A stretch of 64,000 nt of DNA from Psococerastis gibbosa (taxonomy: Eukaryota; Arthropoda; Insecta; Psocodea; Psocidae). Where the stretch lies: positions 37,667,047-37,731,046 of the forward strand of contig OZ020489.1 in assembly GCA_963971405.1 (NCBI GenBank). Reading direction: 5' to 3'. The stretch's first letter is position 1, and every line of letters begins with the position of its first letter. Position numbers and translations under genes: made by a program. The notes beneath the pieces were generated by a model that saw nothing but the letters and a program-made list of their open reading frames with translations, did no database searches and was not told the DNA's origin. Below are positions 43,858 to 55,300 of the stretch, piece after piece.

Positions 43858-44015
43858 TCGCAGAATGTAGTCTGGTGGTGGGATTAGCACCCACCCCCAA
43901 AAGGTCACCCCCTTCCCCTGACAATGCGCACAGCCCTAATTATACGATGACTTTGTCTCTAATGACTATTAACACTGCAGGCAATGTAAGTCCATTACAT
44001 CCATTCCAATCTCGA
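43858..44015 (-). repeat. Fragment of TIR/tRNA-like element
   Basis: 'cccccttcccctgacaat' and 'aatgactattaacactgcag' then 'gcaatgtaagtcca' are the reverse complement of 49186-49270. Confidence 0.65.
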
Positions 44016-44960
44016 AATCGGTCATTTCAAAAAGCTTTCCTAATGTTAACGTATAAATGAGCAAGCAATAATTTTCTACGACCACGACCCATCAGCCCCT
44101 GATTTTACCACTTCATTCAGATATTCAGCGACAATTTTCCTGACCAGATATGCTTGTCAAAGCCAAACTGTCAAACCCAGCAGCTTTTGAAACTGTAGCG
44201 AAAAGTTCAGAGGGAGAGAGATATGAATTAAAATATCATTTGTCCTCATACCTGGAAGTCGGATTAGGGGATGACAGGTACTGCAACGTCCAGAATAAAA
44301 TATTCCTGTAGGATTTCCCTGTTGAGTGGCAGCAGCGCTGACACCGCTGTATAATGATGAATGGACAAAGTTTGAAAAAGGTCACATTATCTGGCAGCCC
44401 CAGATGGGTTGCTACGCCCCTTCAGGGTAATGGATGCTGCCGCAGACATCATCTCTAAGGTAAACAAAGTACCTAGCTCATATTTTTATACTTCTTTCTT
44501 TTTTGAAGTACACATGTACACATACAGGGTGAAATTGAAATTGAAAAAAAACTACTTTTATTGAAAAAGAAACAAAAGGCGAAAGGCTATTTTAAGTGCT
44601 TCATTTGTTTAATGATTTATTGACTTAACGCCTAATGTTTCATATTATGACTCAATGCAAAAATATTCTATTCTATTCTATTCTAATAAGGCTATAAAGT
44701 CTTGTTTTCATGATGCTAACCCTAAAAAACAAAAATATTGTATTATTGATAAATGCTTAAAATTAAATAGAGAAGAAACAATTAAGAGACGAAGAGTGTA
44801 AAAAATAAGGATAAATAAAATATATAGGGGGGGGCGCCCATTGTCATCACCAATCTCAAGCGTTATCTAAGATATATTGTTTAATTATTTTATTAAAGCT
44901 ACTAAGGGTGGTCCACATAAAGCATCAAACTATTTTATTTCTGCAGTACTATGGATAAAA
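44016..44960. other. No gene; (TTCTA)n near 44664-44685
   Basis: Holds a pentanucleotide run that may be a retroposon tail. No coding signal. Confidence 0.4.
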
Positions 44961-45033
44961 GCTCGGCTAGCTCAGTCGGTAGAGCATGAGACTCTTAATC
45001 TCAGGCTCGTAGGTTCGAGCCGCACGTTGGGCG
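44961..45033 (+). tRNA. tRNA-Lys (CTT), possibly a pseudogene
   Basis: A 73-base cloverleaf. Acceptor GCTCGGC pairs with GTTGGGC through G-U wobbles. The D arm is GCTC...GAGC. The anticodon stem TGAGA/TCTCA is perfect, with loop CTCTTAA and anticodon CTT at 44994-44996. A and B boxes are present (tagctcagtcggtagagc, ggttcgagcc). The T stem GTAGG/CGCAC has two mismatched pairs, unlike the usual GTGGG/CCCAC of animal tRNA-Lys, so function is doubtful. There is no intron, no T run directly downstream other than 'tttt' at 45037, and no other tRNA nearby. Confidence 0.8.
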
Positions 45034-45279
45034 AAATTTTGTGTCCTGTGGCCTGGTACTGCCAAATTAACTAATACTATAATATGCTAATTTTCGAAAT
45101 GCGACAAAAGAAGTGGTCAAACATTTTATGGCTGTTGGAGGATTTCAATTTATGTAGCACATTCAAAATACTGGAGATTCTTATTACCTACTGTTTGTAA
45201 GCTTTTACTTTCGATTTTCAAACCCAGACGTCGGCGTTCCATTGAGTTTTAAGGTGCCCAAGACATCTCGTATTCCTCC
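45034..45279. other. No feature recognised
   Basis: AT-rich spacer between the tRNA and the LINE RNase H fragment. Confidence 0.35.
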
Positions 45280-45800
45280 TCAGACTAGGAAAAAACTTAC
45301 CTTGTAAAATCTTAACTTATTGTTAATGGTGTCTCGCCATGCAGCCTGCCAGGCATTTTTGGTTTCCCCTTGGATTATATTGAATACATCTGGTAAAATG
45401 GTTGTGGCCCTAGGGGCGGCAGTCATGATTGCCGCCTCTTTAGCTGCCGCATCAGCTGTACTGTTTCCTTGAATACCCACGTGGGAGGGTATCCAATGAA
45501 AATGCACTTTGGAGTTGGATGGCAAGTCTTTTAACGTTGATAATATGGCATTCGCAAGCGGACACTTAGTGCTTGTATTTTCGATGGTTTGTAAAGCACT
45601 AAGGCTGTCAGAAAAAATGACTGCTTGAGGCAACCTGTCCGCGACAATACGAAGAACGGCCTATATCCTATTGTACAAATAGTTTTAAATATTTGCTATT
45701 TTATTTCGTAGACCTTTTTGTACATGGCTCATCAAGGGGATCGTCCAGAGCTCTTCACAACGCTTGTTCTTTAGCCGTGTCCACACTGTGCCGCCGTTGG
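45280..45800 (-). mobile_element. LINE fragment with RNase H domain
   Basis: The minus frame reads 'LPQAVIFSDSLSALQTI' (Asp of the active site), 'VHFHWIPSHVGIQGNSTADA' (His and final Asp), then 'AWQAAWRDTINNKLRFYKV'. This is the RNase H domain of a Jockey/I-type ORF2. Weakly open sequence continues to about 45800, where composite element copy 4 begins. It is a dead fragment. Confidence 0.85.
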
Positions 45801-45806
45801 CTGTAA

Positions 45807-46190
45807 GGTGCCCATTCCATTGACCGGCTAGGGCTATTTCCAAAAACGGTGATGTGGTAGCAGACATTCAAGACTTAGGTTGCGTTTCCACCGACCTCGC
45901 ATTGCAGAATTGACGCATATGTTTATTTTCCTCTATGCCATAGTTAAAATTGATCAATGATCATAGAGTAAAATCACAAACAAACAAACTAAAATTAAAA
46001 AATGGCGTCATGGGATATGTTAAGTACAAACATTTTAATAGATTTCTATAAAAAGGAAAACCCTAATTTCCGTCAATGTCATTTGCATTCTGCAATGCGA
46101 GGTCGTTGGAAACGCCACCTAAGTCTTGAATGTCTGCTACCACGTCACCGTTTTTGTAAATAGCCCTAGCCGGTCGATGGAATGGGCGCC
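45807..46190. mobile_element. Composite fold-back element CF, copy 4
   Basis: 384 bp with ends GGTGCCCATTCCATTGACC and GATGGAATGGGCGCC. TAA precedes and TTA follows it. It has the same core orientation as copy 3 and abuts decayed LINE sequence. Confidence 0.9.
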
Positions 46191-47220
46191 TTAGGACATT
46201 TCCTACTTCATCCCAGAGCTTCATGACTCCACCATGGATTTTCAATGCAAGTACTATAGTATGAGAATGGCTACAACGATAACGGCCCCCCCCCCCCCCC
46301 CTAGCCCGAGAGCTGGTGACGCCTTTGCGAGCATGTGACTAAATCCAAATAGAGCAGAAGTCACGAAGGTACCTACACCAGCCCTCAGGTTCAACCCATT
46401 GATGAGTTTGCACACCAAGAAGTTTTTTTTATTACAAAGAATTTCAAAACGTGACGAGGATGTTTTTCTCAACTACAGTGAGAAACCCGTTGAAATTCCT
46501 GTGCGTAGTAAAAACAAGAAAAACAATTCAAAGGCTCCCAGCAAAATACATCTTTCGTTCACCCCCTATTCAAGCGTTTTAAAAAAGGGTTGCGGAATGG
46601 GAATAAAAAGCGTGATCTGAAACTTAATTTGGCCACGAGTGAAAAAATGGGCCGCAAAATGCCCCCGGGATGGGAATGGTCGTAATGTTGCCCATCTTGT
46701 GGAGCTACACCTGTCAAAAAGCTCCCTCCCCCTCCCACTGGTTCCAACTCCCCCTTCTCCCTTAACTTTGGCCGTTTATTCCAATCTTGGGGAAACAAAT
46801 GGAAGTTGAACATATCACCGTCAGGGGGATTTTTTTTTTGGAAACTTCATTAATTCCCCGACCTTTTTTTCGACTCTTCAATGCTTTAATTTTGCAGCTG
46901 CTGTGGGGTCAGGCATTCAAGAAAAGGAAGGGAATATATGCTGCATAGCTATTTTAGCTAATAACAAATAATTTACCAATCACATTGTTCAGTCTTTTCT
47001 TGAGTATTTTCCCGCCATTAACGATTTAAAATTATTAGTTTGGCTAAACTGTGAACGCTTGTTGTCACATTAGCGGCTTGGCATGATTTTACTTTCTTCT
47101 TGGGGCACTATGCTCGGAAAATAAACATTAAACCATGAGCATCTAGGCCTATATTGTTCTTTAACTTTAATTAATTGCCTTCTTCTCCTACGATTATGTT
47201 AAACACATAAAACACATAAA
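46191..47220. other. No gene; poly-C tract at 46285-46301
   Basis: No recognised repeat or coding signal besides the C run. Confidence 0.4.
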
Positions 47221-47503
47221 AATGTAACAATTGAATAGCTCCTTCGAATAACGTTCTAACCCTCATTTTTTCAAAACTGTATTAAATTTACCACAATGAT
47301 CTACCATTCAGGGAATTCACTTCCAGCCAGTACCTATATTTAGTTTTTGAATGTTCGACAGACGGCAGATCAATCCTCTCTGCAACTTTAGTGTGAGCGT
47401 AAGAACATAGCAGCCTCTGACTTGGACATTTTATATAACTCCTAAACATATTTTATGAAAATGAGGGTTAAAACGTTATTCGAAAGAGGTATTCAATTAC
47501 ATA
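47221..47503. mobile_element. Fold-back MITE (about 283 bp)
   Basis: Left 'aatgtaacaattgaatagct' and 'cgaataacgttctaaccctc' are inverted at the right as 'gagggttaaaacgttattcg' and 'tattcaattacat'. The arms are about 60 bp. The centre holds AT-rich unique sequence. No target duplication is resolved. Confidence 0.7.
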
Positions 47504-47772
47504 GAAATTCCATTACTCAGTCAACCAATTTCTTTATAGCAATCCAGAATTCCTGTCACCAACTCTTACTAATTTTTCGTAAATTAATGTAATCTTATCT
47601 TGTTACTGTTTGTATTGATTTCATGCCATGTTCTTGTAAAAGCCTCGAACCGAACGGTGTCTAATTTTTTTATTTGAAAAAAAAAACTCCAACCTGTGTT
47701 AAAACCTCTCTGAAACCCGCAATGAAAAGAAATCAATTATCGGCCACGTCCTTGTGCCCCCTCCCAACAAGC

Positions 47773-48018
47773 AACGTCTTCAGCAGCAGCGTCTTCAACA
47801 GCATCGTCTTCAACTGCAGCGTCTTCAACAGCAGCGTCTTCAACAGCAGTGCCTTCAACAGCAGCGTCTTCAACAGCAGCGTCTTCAACAGCAGCGTCTT
47901 CAACAGCATCGTCTTCAACTGCAGCGTCTTCAACAGCAGCGTCTTCAACAGTAGCGGCTTCAACAGCAGCGTCTTCAACAGCAGCGTCTTCAACTGCAGC
48001 GTCTTCAACAGCAGCGTC
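47773..48018 (+). repeat. 15-bp minisatellite, about 16 units
   Basis: Unit GTCTTCAACAGCAGC with a few variants. Because 15 is divisible by three and the unit lacks stops, most frames are open: NSSVF, QQRLQ and TAASS repeats on the plus strand and VEDAA or LLLKT repeats on the minus strand. A 155-codon frame (47674-48141) spans it, but nothing outside the array resembles a known protein. Substitutions change amino acids as readily as they stay silent, so I treat it as a non-coding minisatellite. Confidence 0.85.
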
Positions 48019-49182
48019 GTCGTCTACTTCCGGCGGACCCATCGAGCAACAAATTCGTACCTTCACAACTCTGTGGTTCGACTGGTGCGACACGACCCCG
48101 TAACTCGCGATCGTATGTATAACCTCCGAAGCTGTGGCTAACCCTCATAGTTTCTACAATGAATATATATTATCTTTAACTGTATTTTAATCTAAGAAAA
48201 CTCACACTATTACCAATATTTTTTTCCAGAATGCATCATGGGCTACGGCCTAACTGTCCAAATTTGTAATGATATATGCTACTAGGTTTCCTTGATTTCG
48301 CCGCGGGCAGAGGACTGAAATGACGTTGAATTATACCTACCAATTAAGCCGCTTACCACTCAATCTTGACCTGAATATCCATTAGATTGACAAATTATCC
48401 ATTACAACCACTCACATGGGCTGCCCCCCTCCCCCATATACACGCCATAGGTGAGGCCTAAAGGTTGGTAACTCCCCAAAACTAAAAGCTCAGACTTGGA
48501 AAATGGAGGAATTCACACGTATATTTATTTCTTTTGTACAAGTCGTTACGAATTATCCAATTCCAATACAAATTCTATTGTATATATTTTATGTTTTTAA
48601 GATAGCGGATAGCGAGGTATAGGGATTACGTGCCGATTTCTGGGTTCATTGTAGAAATGCGGGCAATGACGCCCAAAGGCAAATTCCGATAGAAGCTCAG
48701 ATTTCCAAAATGGAGGAAATCTGAGTTTAATTTCTTTCGGTGTATTAGTCTTTAAACCTCTTCCGCGGTTCTATTCCAATATGAAGGCAGCCAAATGTTA
48801 AGTGACCTTTTGTCCCAATTTCAGGCGGTCAAACCGTCAGGGGAATTTGTCTTACCGAAAGGGTTCGGCGCGTAAGATCCCTCGGAAAATCGTGCTCTGA
48901 ATTTCGCAAAGTTGACTTATCTTGAGATTTTAATAGAGAAAGGCGCTTCATCATTTTAATCGCTGAGCTGTAGAGGTAACCTTTTTAATACAAGTTAAGT
49001 TCACGTGTCCTATGCTTAAGACCTGTCTTTATATAAAAGGTTGAGTTGGGTTCCCGTGCTATTCATAAGCGTATAAGCATATGATTACAACTACAGGACT
49101 TGAGCAGCTCCTTCCTTGTAATTTTTCCTAACTTTTTTTGTAGTCTATTTGTAAATGTTAATGGCAATGGTGTAATACTATT
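48019..49182. other. No gene; short direct repeat
   Basis: 48484-48535 and 48693-48742 share 'agctcaga' followed by 'aaaatggaggaa' and a 'tttatttcttt' stretch about 209 bp apart. Otherwise nothing is recognised. Confidence 0.4.
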
Positions 49183-49497
49183 TAGCAAAGGGTTAGTTGG
49201 ACTTACATTGCCTGCTGTGTTAATATAGTCATTAGAAGCATGGGCCTTCCCATTGTCAGGGGAAGGGGGCGACTCCCATCATCAGTCCTAGTCCAAATAA
49301 AGACTGATGGTTTTTAGTCGATTGACCCATCGCTCTTGTATTCTATTCTGAAGTATTGAGGAAGTCCGATCCTCCTGAGAATTCGAACTACCGTTCTCTC
49401 GATTGAAATTCAAGCATTCTAACCACTCGACCACGGCCTCTAATGACCACTAACATAGCAGGCAATGTAAGTGCAACTAACCCTTTGATAAACAGTA
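49183..49497. mobile_element. TIR element carrying a tRNA-like module (complete copy)
   Basis: Terminal inverted repeats of about 52 bp: left TTTAGCAAAGGGTTAGTTGG, right the inverse beginning TTTATCAAAGGGTTAGTTGC. Inside, on the minus strand at about 49368-49440, lies a tRNA-like block with 'gtcgagtggttagaatgc' (A box) and 'gtagttcgaattctc' (B-box-like). A cut-and-paste type terminus around a Pol III-type module is unusual. Other copies are at 298-1192 and 43858-44015. Confidence 0.75.
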
Positions 49498-49617
49498 GTA
49501 ATATAAGTAGTTGTGATTGATGACAAATTCAAAAATAAATTAAAATATGTATACAAATATTGCTGTTCAATTTTTTTCGGTCCGCCTCTGATAATTTGTT
49601 ATTTCGTCTGGCCCTCC

Positions 49618-50047
49618 CCTAAAGAGGATACCTATGCTATGTAAAAAATTGGCGCCCCCAAATTTATATAAAAATTTAAATTTAATTAATTAATAGATAC
49701 TTTTTATTTTTTATTTCATTAACTCAGCAAGTTATTAAAAATTTGGCTCATTTATGCTGTTTAATTAGACCACATTGGGCATCTTATAATCGGGTATTTT
49801 TACTTTTCGGTTTAGTAGTTTTTCCAAAAATTCAATTTTACGTGAAATTTTAATCCCAATGATTTTTATGAAAGAACTAAGGTACCAAAAATGTAATACT
49901 TCCTATTATATGGTGCATGAAGTAGTCTTCTACAACTTACATGAGCCAAATCATCAAGAACTTGCCTTGTTAATTAATTAAAAAATAAAAAGTCAATAAA
50001 AACAACAAATTTAGGGGTGCTAATATTCTACGTACCATGTCCCCTTG
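49618..50047. mobile_element. Decayed relative of the TTAA fold-back
   Basis: Shares 'aaatttggctcat', 'gaagtagtcttctacaact' and 'aaaaacaacaaattt' with 26673-27066. Arm tips 'gaggatac...tatgctatgta' and 'tacgtaccatgtcccc' are recognisable but diverged. No TTAA remains. Confidence 0.65.
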
Positions 50048-50148
50048 CAATATTTCTGATAACACTACAATGAATATATATTATCTGTGAAATTTGACTT
50101 AGTTCACAAAACCCATAGTTCGGTGTGTAGGCCTACGATTTACTCTAA

Positions 50149-50290
50149 GGCGGGGTTTCCACATACGTCAATGGTCAATGGTAAATGTGGTATTGACGTT
50201 TTAGCAGACATTAAGGACATACTAAAAATGTCTGCTACCACGTCAAAACCATATTTACCATTGACCATTGACGTATGTGGAAACCCCGCC
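50149..50290. mobile_element. Small fold-back MITE (142 bp)
   Basis: Nearly perfect inverted ends GGCGGGGTTTCCACATACG of more than 40 bp. The centre has 'agcagacattaaggac' and 'tctgctaccacgtcaaaac'. Preceded by TAA and followed by TTA. Same family as 24347-24476. Confidence 0.85.
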
Positions 50291-50577
50291 TTAGTGAAGT
50301 GTGTACGAGTCACTTATAAATTATTAAGTAAGCACATTTTTAGACATTTCTATTGTATTATATGCTTTTAGATATAGCCTACTGCCTAGGTGGTACTGAA
50401 AAATGCTATTAGCTGGATAAATGTTCCTTGAAAAAGTGCTGCCCTCTGGTGGTTGCTCTTTTCAGCTAATTTATTTTCCCAGGATGGTGGACATTGTCAG
50501 ACGAAATTAACTTTCGTGAATAAAATTAGAATTCAACGAAGTTGCAGCCCCCGCGGTAAGAAGTTGATAGCTAGAGG

Positions 50578-50800
50578 CAGTGGCGGATTTACCAATAGGC
50601 AACTGAGGAGGCAAATGCCTATATGTCCGCGCACGCGTCCATTAAAATAATTATCAGAAATTAAGGAATAATTTTTCATTAAAAAAAAAAGTGGTTTTAC
50701 GCTTATTAGTGAACAACACCCCCCACTATACATACAATAATTATGTAATGTCCGCGACAAGGGCAGTGCCTATATCCGAACAAAGGCAAATCCGCACCTG
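50578..50800. mobile_element. hAT-like MITE, CAGTGGCGGATTTACC ends (223 bp)
   Basis: The right inverse end is CAGGTGCGGATTTGCC. The flanks gctagagg and gctaaagg match at 7 of 8 bases. 'aggcaa(c/a)' motifs lie near both ends. There is no coding capacity. Confidence 0.85.
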
Positions 50801-50808
50801 GCTAAAGG

Positions 50809-52036
50809 CGATCTGGTAATTTGTTCATATTCTTTTCGTGTCCGAGGTAAAAAATTCCTAGTGTCTGGGTCAGTATTCTGCCAACCTGACGCCATAGACG
50901 ATGTACACGCAAAGGTCGTGGTAGTCTTTGGTCTCTTCTCGGTGGTGAAATATTTTATGCATACCCGACTGGTCCCCATGGATTTCCACAGAATCCTCAT
51001 AGCAATGGCAAAACTATCAGTTTATGCCATATAGAAGCTACTCTGACTTCTTGTACGGATCGTACTTTGTTTGAGTTGAAAACGTTTGCAACATTTCAAC
51101 TTTCTTCCAAGCTTGCGGAGAGCAGTGATAGTCGGGTTGAGGGGGAGGGGGGTGGGGGAGTGAGTGTGGTAAGCCCCTGGGGTTATGCATTTGCATTTGC
51201 TATTTCGCCTGATGGCTTCTGTGACTTCTGCTTAACTTGTTGAAAAAAACTTATAATATCAAAAGAGTATTTTTCGTTGTGTTTGGCAATGCCTTGCTTG
51301 ATACCTATACCACCATTAGAAACCACACCCCATCTAGGGGTGGCCAAAATGAAACCGAATCAGTGGCGGATTCAGTTCTCAACCCACTGCAAATACTAAG
51401 CGAACTTAAAATAGCCAGCTTACTCCTTCCCAATCTGAAAAGATATTGTCACTATCATTATAGGCCTACATTGGGTTAAGAGTCCATATATTAAACACAA
51501 ATAACTCTGCTGATGTTAGGTTAGTTTATAGTTTGTAAACGTATATTTCCGCTCTGGCCGATACACAAAATTAGGTTAGCGCGTTCATCTTAGCAAGAGT
51601 TACATAATAAACCTTTAATTCTCGCTTCTTTCATAATTTTGTAAACAGCGGAGTATTCTTATATTTCGCGAATAATGAGAAAAAGCAATATTTTTTGCCA
51701 CCTCTTTAGTTGTGTACAGTCCTAGTGTACTAAGAAGCCTATTCATTGGTTTCCGACCAAGGTCCAAATAAGCCATTATGGTCGCCATTCTTCGACAGAA
51801 GAGGCATTTAAAGAGGAAGAAGGTCCTGCGGGAACTGTTCCCGAATTATATCTGTCATCGTCGTCAAACCTAGATCTACAACTAGGATTATTTTTAATTC
51901 TTTAACCTGGGACTAAAAATGAAAACATGATAATTTTATAATGGAAAATGTTATTCGAAATTGTTTTGTTTACATTGTTAACCCCTGTAATAAGTTAAAC
52001 CTAATCACCGTAGTAGACCCGCGCTGGTTCATACTC
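50809..52036. other. No gene; single MITE end and R-C fragment
   Basis: CAGTGGCGGATTCAG at 51361 is a lone hAT-like end. 51770-51830 matches family R-C. No other feature. Confidence 0.4.
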
Positions 52037-52038
52037 CT

Positions 52039-52536
52039 GCAGCCTGATCATGGCGATTATAATACCGGGGTTAATATAATACCATGTCACGTGATGGTGT
52101 TAATTCAATTAGTTACATTAAATGAACAGCAAATTTCAGAATTTTTTAAATTGTGATGTTGGCAACACTGAAGAACTGAACTGATGCGACGCTGCCATAG
52201 GAAATATAAATAGCAAATATAAACACATATCGCACTAGAAATAAACAAGTTTTAATTTTGAATTAAATTAATATTAAGAATTATAAATAATTTGTATAAT
52301 TAAATAAGGCAGAAAAAATGAAGAAACGCACCAAAAATGTAGCTAAAGATCATTCAATTGTTTAAATAGACACAATTTTAATTTCTCTTGCGACGATCAC
52401 CAACATCAAAAGTTAAAAAATTCTGAAATTTGCAGTTCATTTATTTCAAACAATCGAATTAATACCATCACGTGACACGGTATTATATTCATAGACTATA
52501 TTAACCCCGGTATTAAAATCGCCATGATGAGGCTGC
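52039..52536. mobile_element. Fold-back element, GCAGCCTGATCATGG ends (about 498 bp)
   Basis: Inverted arms of about 75 bp share 'ataataccggggttaatata' and 'taataccatgtcacgtgatgg' and contain a CACGTG palindrome. The tips match the 175-bp element at 2456-2630, but the interiors differ. The central 300 bp is AT-rich, non-coding and includes 'ttggcaacactgaag'. Confidence 0.78.
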
Positions 52537-52935
52537 TGTTCTGTCCCAACTAAACTATATCGGCCCAAAAATTGTTTTGTACAATAGATAGGCCAACGGA
52601 ATACAGTTTTAAACAAAGTGGCATTGGTCTATGGAACCATAGAGGCCGGAGGCAAGAGAACTGATTTCCTTTATGGTTTAAATCAAGCGAACACGGGCAA
52701 CTTCAAAAGAGTTGTTCAGGCATGCGATATGCTGAAAATTCAACTAGCAAGGCTTGGATGATTCTTGTATTTTTAACTAACAACGTTAGTTAGAAAATAC
52801 CTTGTTAAAGATAGTTCCAGTAATTTCAAACTCATATACAGTACAGTTTGGTAAGGAAAGAGAGACTGTCTTTAGTGAAGAGTATTATACCGTACTATTC
52901 AGTTTTCCGTTTATGTTTTAGCGTTAATTTGGCCA
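52537..52935. other. No feature recognised
   Basis: No supported feature. Confidence 0.35.
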
Positions 52936-53262
52936 CTGTTGCAGTCGGATCAATCACTTCAAGCTCTACAATGACCTCGGCGTCATTGACGACCTTAGAG
53001 CAAAAAGGCTACAATGGATAGGACATGTGCACCGAATGCCGGACCACAGACCCCCAAAGGCCGTGTGGGAAGCAATCCCCCGCGGAAGAAGACCAAGAGG
53101 AAGACCTAGGCGAAGATGGGCGGACCAGTTCCAGGAGGACCTCCTTCGAGTTGGCGTCGAGACAGCAGATTGGACTGCGGCTGCTGAGGATCGACAAAGA
53201 TGGAGGGAAATCGTCAGAGTGGCCAAAAGTCCCCCTGATGGGCTGATCGCGTCTAATTAAGC
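52936..53262 (+). mobile_element. LINE 3'-tail fragment (second tail type)
   Basis: Reads 'LRAKRLQWIGHVHRMPDHRP', 'IPRGRRPRGRPRRRW', 'WTAAAEDRQRWREIV' and ends 'DGLIASN' with TAA. It has the same layout as other LINE tails (Trp-Gly-His box, Arg-rich GRPR box, terminal DRxxW box) but a different sequence. It is notably GC-rich against AT-rich flanks. No RT remains. Confidence 0.8.
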
Positions 53263-53269
53263 CAAGTCA

Positions 53270-53972
53270 AGTCAAGCGTTTTGAATTTTTCTCAGGTTAC
53301 TCAGGGCGCGACATGTGTTAGCTAGTACAATTACGAAAAGTGAAATGCCACGAGTAGGTTACTTCGGTCTCCTCAGGCCTAGATTTATACAATTTATTTT
53401 TGACAATGTCAAGAGACTAATATACGCCCCTCTCCCACAGGCCTATATAACTTTCTCACTTTATTACACGAGTAGGTAATTTTTAGCAAGGAAAAACCTT
53501 CAAATCTCTGTATTTTGTAGCAAATGTAAAAAAAAGGCTAATTGACTAATTGTTAATTAACGATCAGTTAATGTATAATAATATTCTATAATATTATAAA
53601 TGTTTGCGAACTATTTATTTACATTTTCCCTAAAAATTGCGCCCTCTTTTTGATTGGGACTAGATCATCAATGATCAGGTCAGTGGTCGGCAACCTTTTT
53701 TTACAAAGTGACCCCAATGCCGGGTTTTCTAAAGCCTTCGCAAAAGCGCCAACAATAATTACAAAACAATTTTCACCACTAATTGAGATTAGGCCTATGT
53801 GTTGTATTGGGCTACATGAAAGCTGATGGTGGAAGCCTAATGCTATGGTGTAATTAAAAAAAAAGATTGCGTGGGATGCTATTTATTAGAATCTTGAGGT
53901 TTCCCAACAAGAAACAGCAGAAACGGATTCATACACCAGCTGCAAGCGATAATGGACAAGTTGAGACAAAGC
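53270..53972. other. No gene; R-D fragment at the right end
   Basis: 53935-53972 matches family R-D ('caagcgataatggacaa'). Composite copy 5 is inserted directly after 'gagacaaagc'. The rest is AT-rich. Confidence 0.4.
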
Positions 53973-53975
53973 TTA

Positions 53976-54359
53976 GGCGCCCATTCCATTGACCGGCTAG
54001 GGCTATTTCCAACAACGGTGACGTGGTAGCAGACATTCAAGACTTAGGTAACGTTTCCACCGACCTCGCATTGCAGATTGCAAATGACATTGACGGAAAT
54101 GTTTGTTTTTCTTTTTATAGAAATCTATTAAAATATTTGTAATTAACATATCCCATGAAGCCATTTTTTAATTTTAGTTTGTTTGTTTGTGATTTTACTG
54201 TATGATCATTGATCAATTTTAACTATGGCATAGAGGAAAATAAACATTTCCGTCAATTCTGCAATGCGAGGTCGGTGGAGACGCCACCTAAGCCTTGAAT
54301 GTCTGCTACCACGTTACCGTGGTTGGAAATAGCCCTAGCCGGACAATGGAATGGGCACC
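53976..54359. mobile_element. Composite fold-back element CF, copy 5
   Basis: 384 bp with ends GGCGCCCATTCCATTGACC and GGACAATGGAATGGGCACC. Perfect TTA duplication (53973-53975 and 54360-54362). Inserted in an R-D fragment. Confidence 0.92.
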
Positions 54360-54362
54360 TTA

Positions 54363-55058
54363 CCAAACGCTTACCACGTTACGACATAGCAGTGGGCAAA
54401 ACTACCCCAAACCTTGAAAACGATAAAGCGCTACCACTCAATTGTACCTTGAAATACATAAAGAAAATGGGAGTATCAACAAAGCAGCACTCACATGGCT
54501 TGCCCCAATTTGAGCTCTTTGTGACAAAGATGCTAAATCAGCACTGTTGCCAACCAAACAACCTGAGTAGCAGAAGACGTGGTAAGCCATTGTTGTTCTG
54601 GTCATGTCAGACCCTTATAATACGTCAGCCATTCGAAACTGCTCAAGGATGAAAACCGACTGACGTAGCGTTTTAGCGAAGAATCCCTAATGAGGGTGCA
54701 TTCAGACTTTTACGGTACACGGAGGTTGCGAAGGAATGGTAATATTACTGTCTTTTTGCTTCTTATTTTTATTTTTTCTGAAAATAAGCCTGACTGAGCG
54801 CTTTTTTGAGATATTTTATTTACTATATGTTTCATAACTAATCATATTCCGCTTTTTCGGAGTTTTTGTGGAAAATATTTTTTCTCTAAGCAGGCAGGTC
54901 CACAATAATGAAGCGGCAAAAAAGTGGTATAAAAAACTTATTCACAAGATACGCCAGATACGCCTACCTACAGTATAGCATAAGGTAAACAATAATTAAC
55001 AATAATTAAACATTTAAAATCGTAGCTCCAATTTTTCCCTTGTTAGCTAAAAGTAAAA
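54363..55058. other. No feature recognised
   Basis: The frame 54299-54652 begins inside the composite element arm and has no recognisable domain. Confidence 0.4.
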
Positions 55059-55300
55059 TCATAAAATTATCGAAGCCCCAGGAGAGGCTGGGAACGTTTG
55101 AATATGTTGGGACAGGTAAAACAGAGTGTCTGGTTTTCTTACTCCGCGTCTGAGTTCTGCTATTCTGTCTTTAAACCCCTTTCCAGTTTGCCCGGTATAC
55201 AAACTCCCACAATCCTTATACTCTATATATGATAAACCTATAATTTCCTCCCTTTCTCCGATTTCGGCTTGCAATCAATAAGTTGCTTACCCAACGTGTC
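55059..55300 (-). mobile_element. Penelope-like element, GIY-YIG endonuclease remnant
   Basis: The minus frame reads 'IEYKDCGSLYTGQTGKGFKD' then 'RIAELRRGVRK' and 'LSQHI'. The C-x-x-C-like start, the Y-x-GQTG-x-x-F-x-x-R core and the downstream His fit the C-terminal GIY-YIG endonuclease of Penelope-like retroelements. The reverse transcriptase part is absent. Identification is from motif only. Confidence 0.65.

Noticed and set aside
45280-45310. Consensus splice donor (GTAAGT) on the minus strand
   Set aside because: It lies inside the LINE RNase H frame, with no matching host exon.
47674-48141. 155-codon NSSVF-repeat protein
   Set aside because: It exists only because the 15-bp unit lacks stops; equally long frames occur in other phases and on the other strand.
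54299-54652. 117-codon frame that looks like a protein start
   Set aside because: Its first 20 codons are the arm of composite fold-back copy 5. The same peptide start appears from copy 4 on the other strand, so it is repeat sequence.
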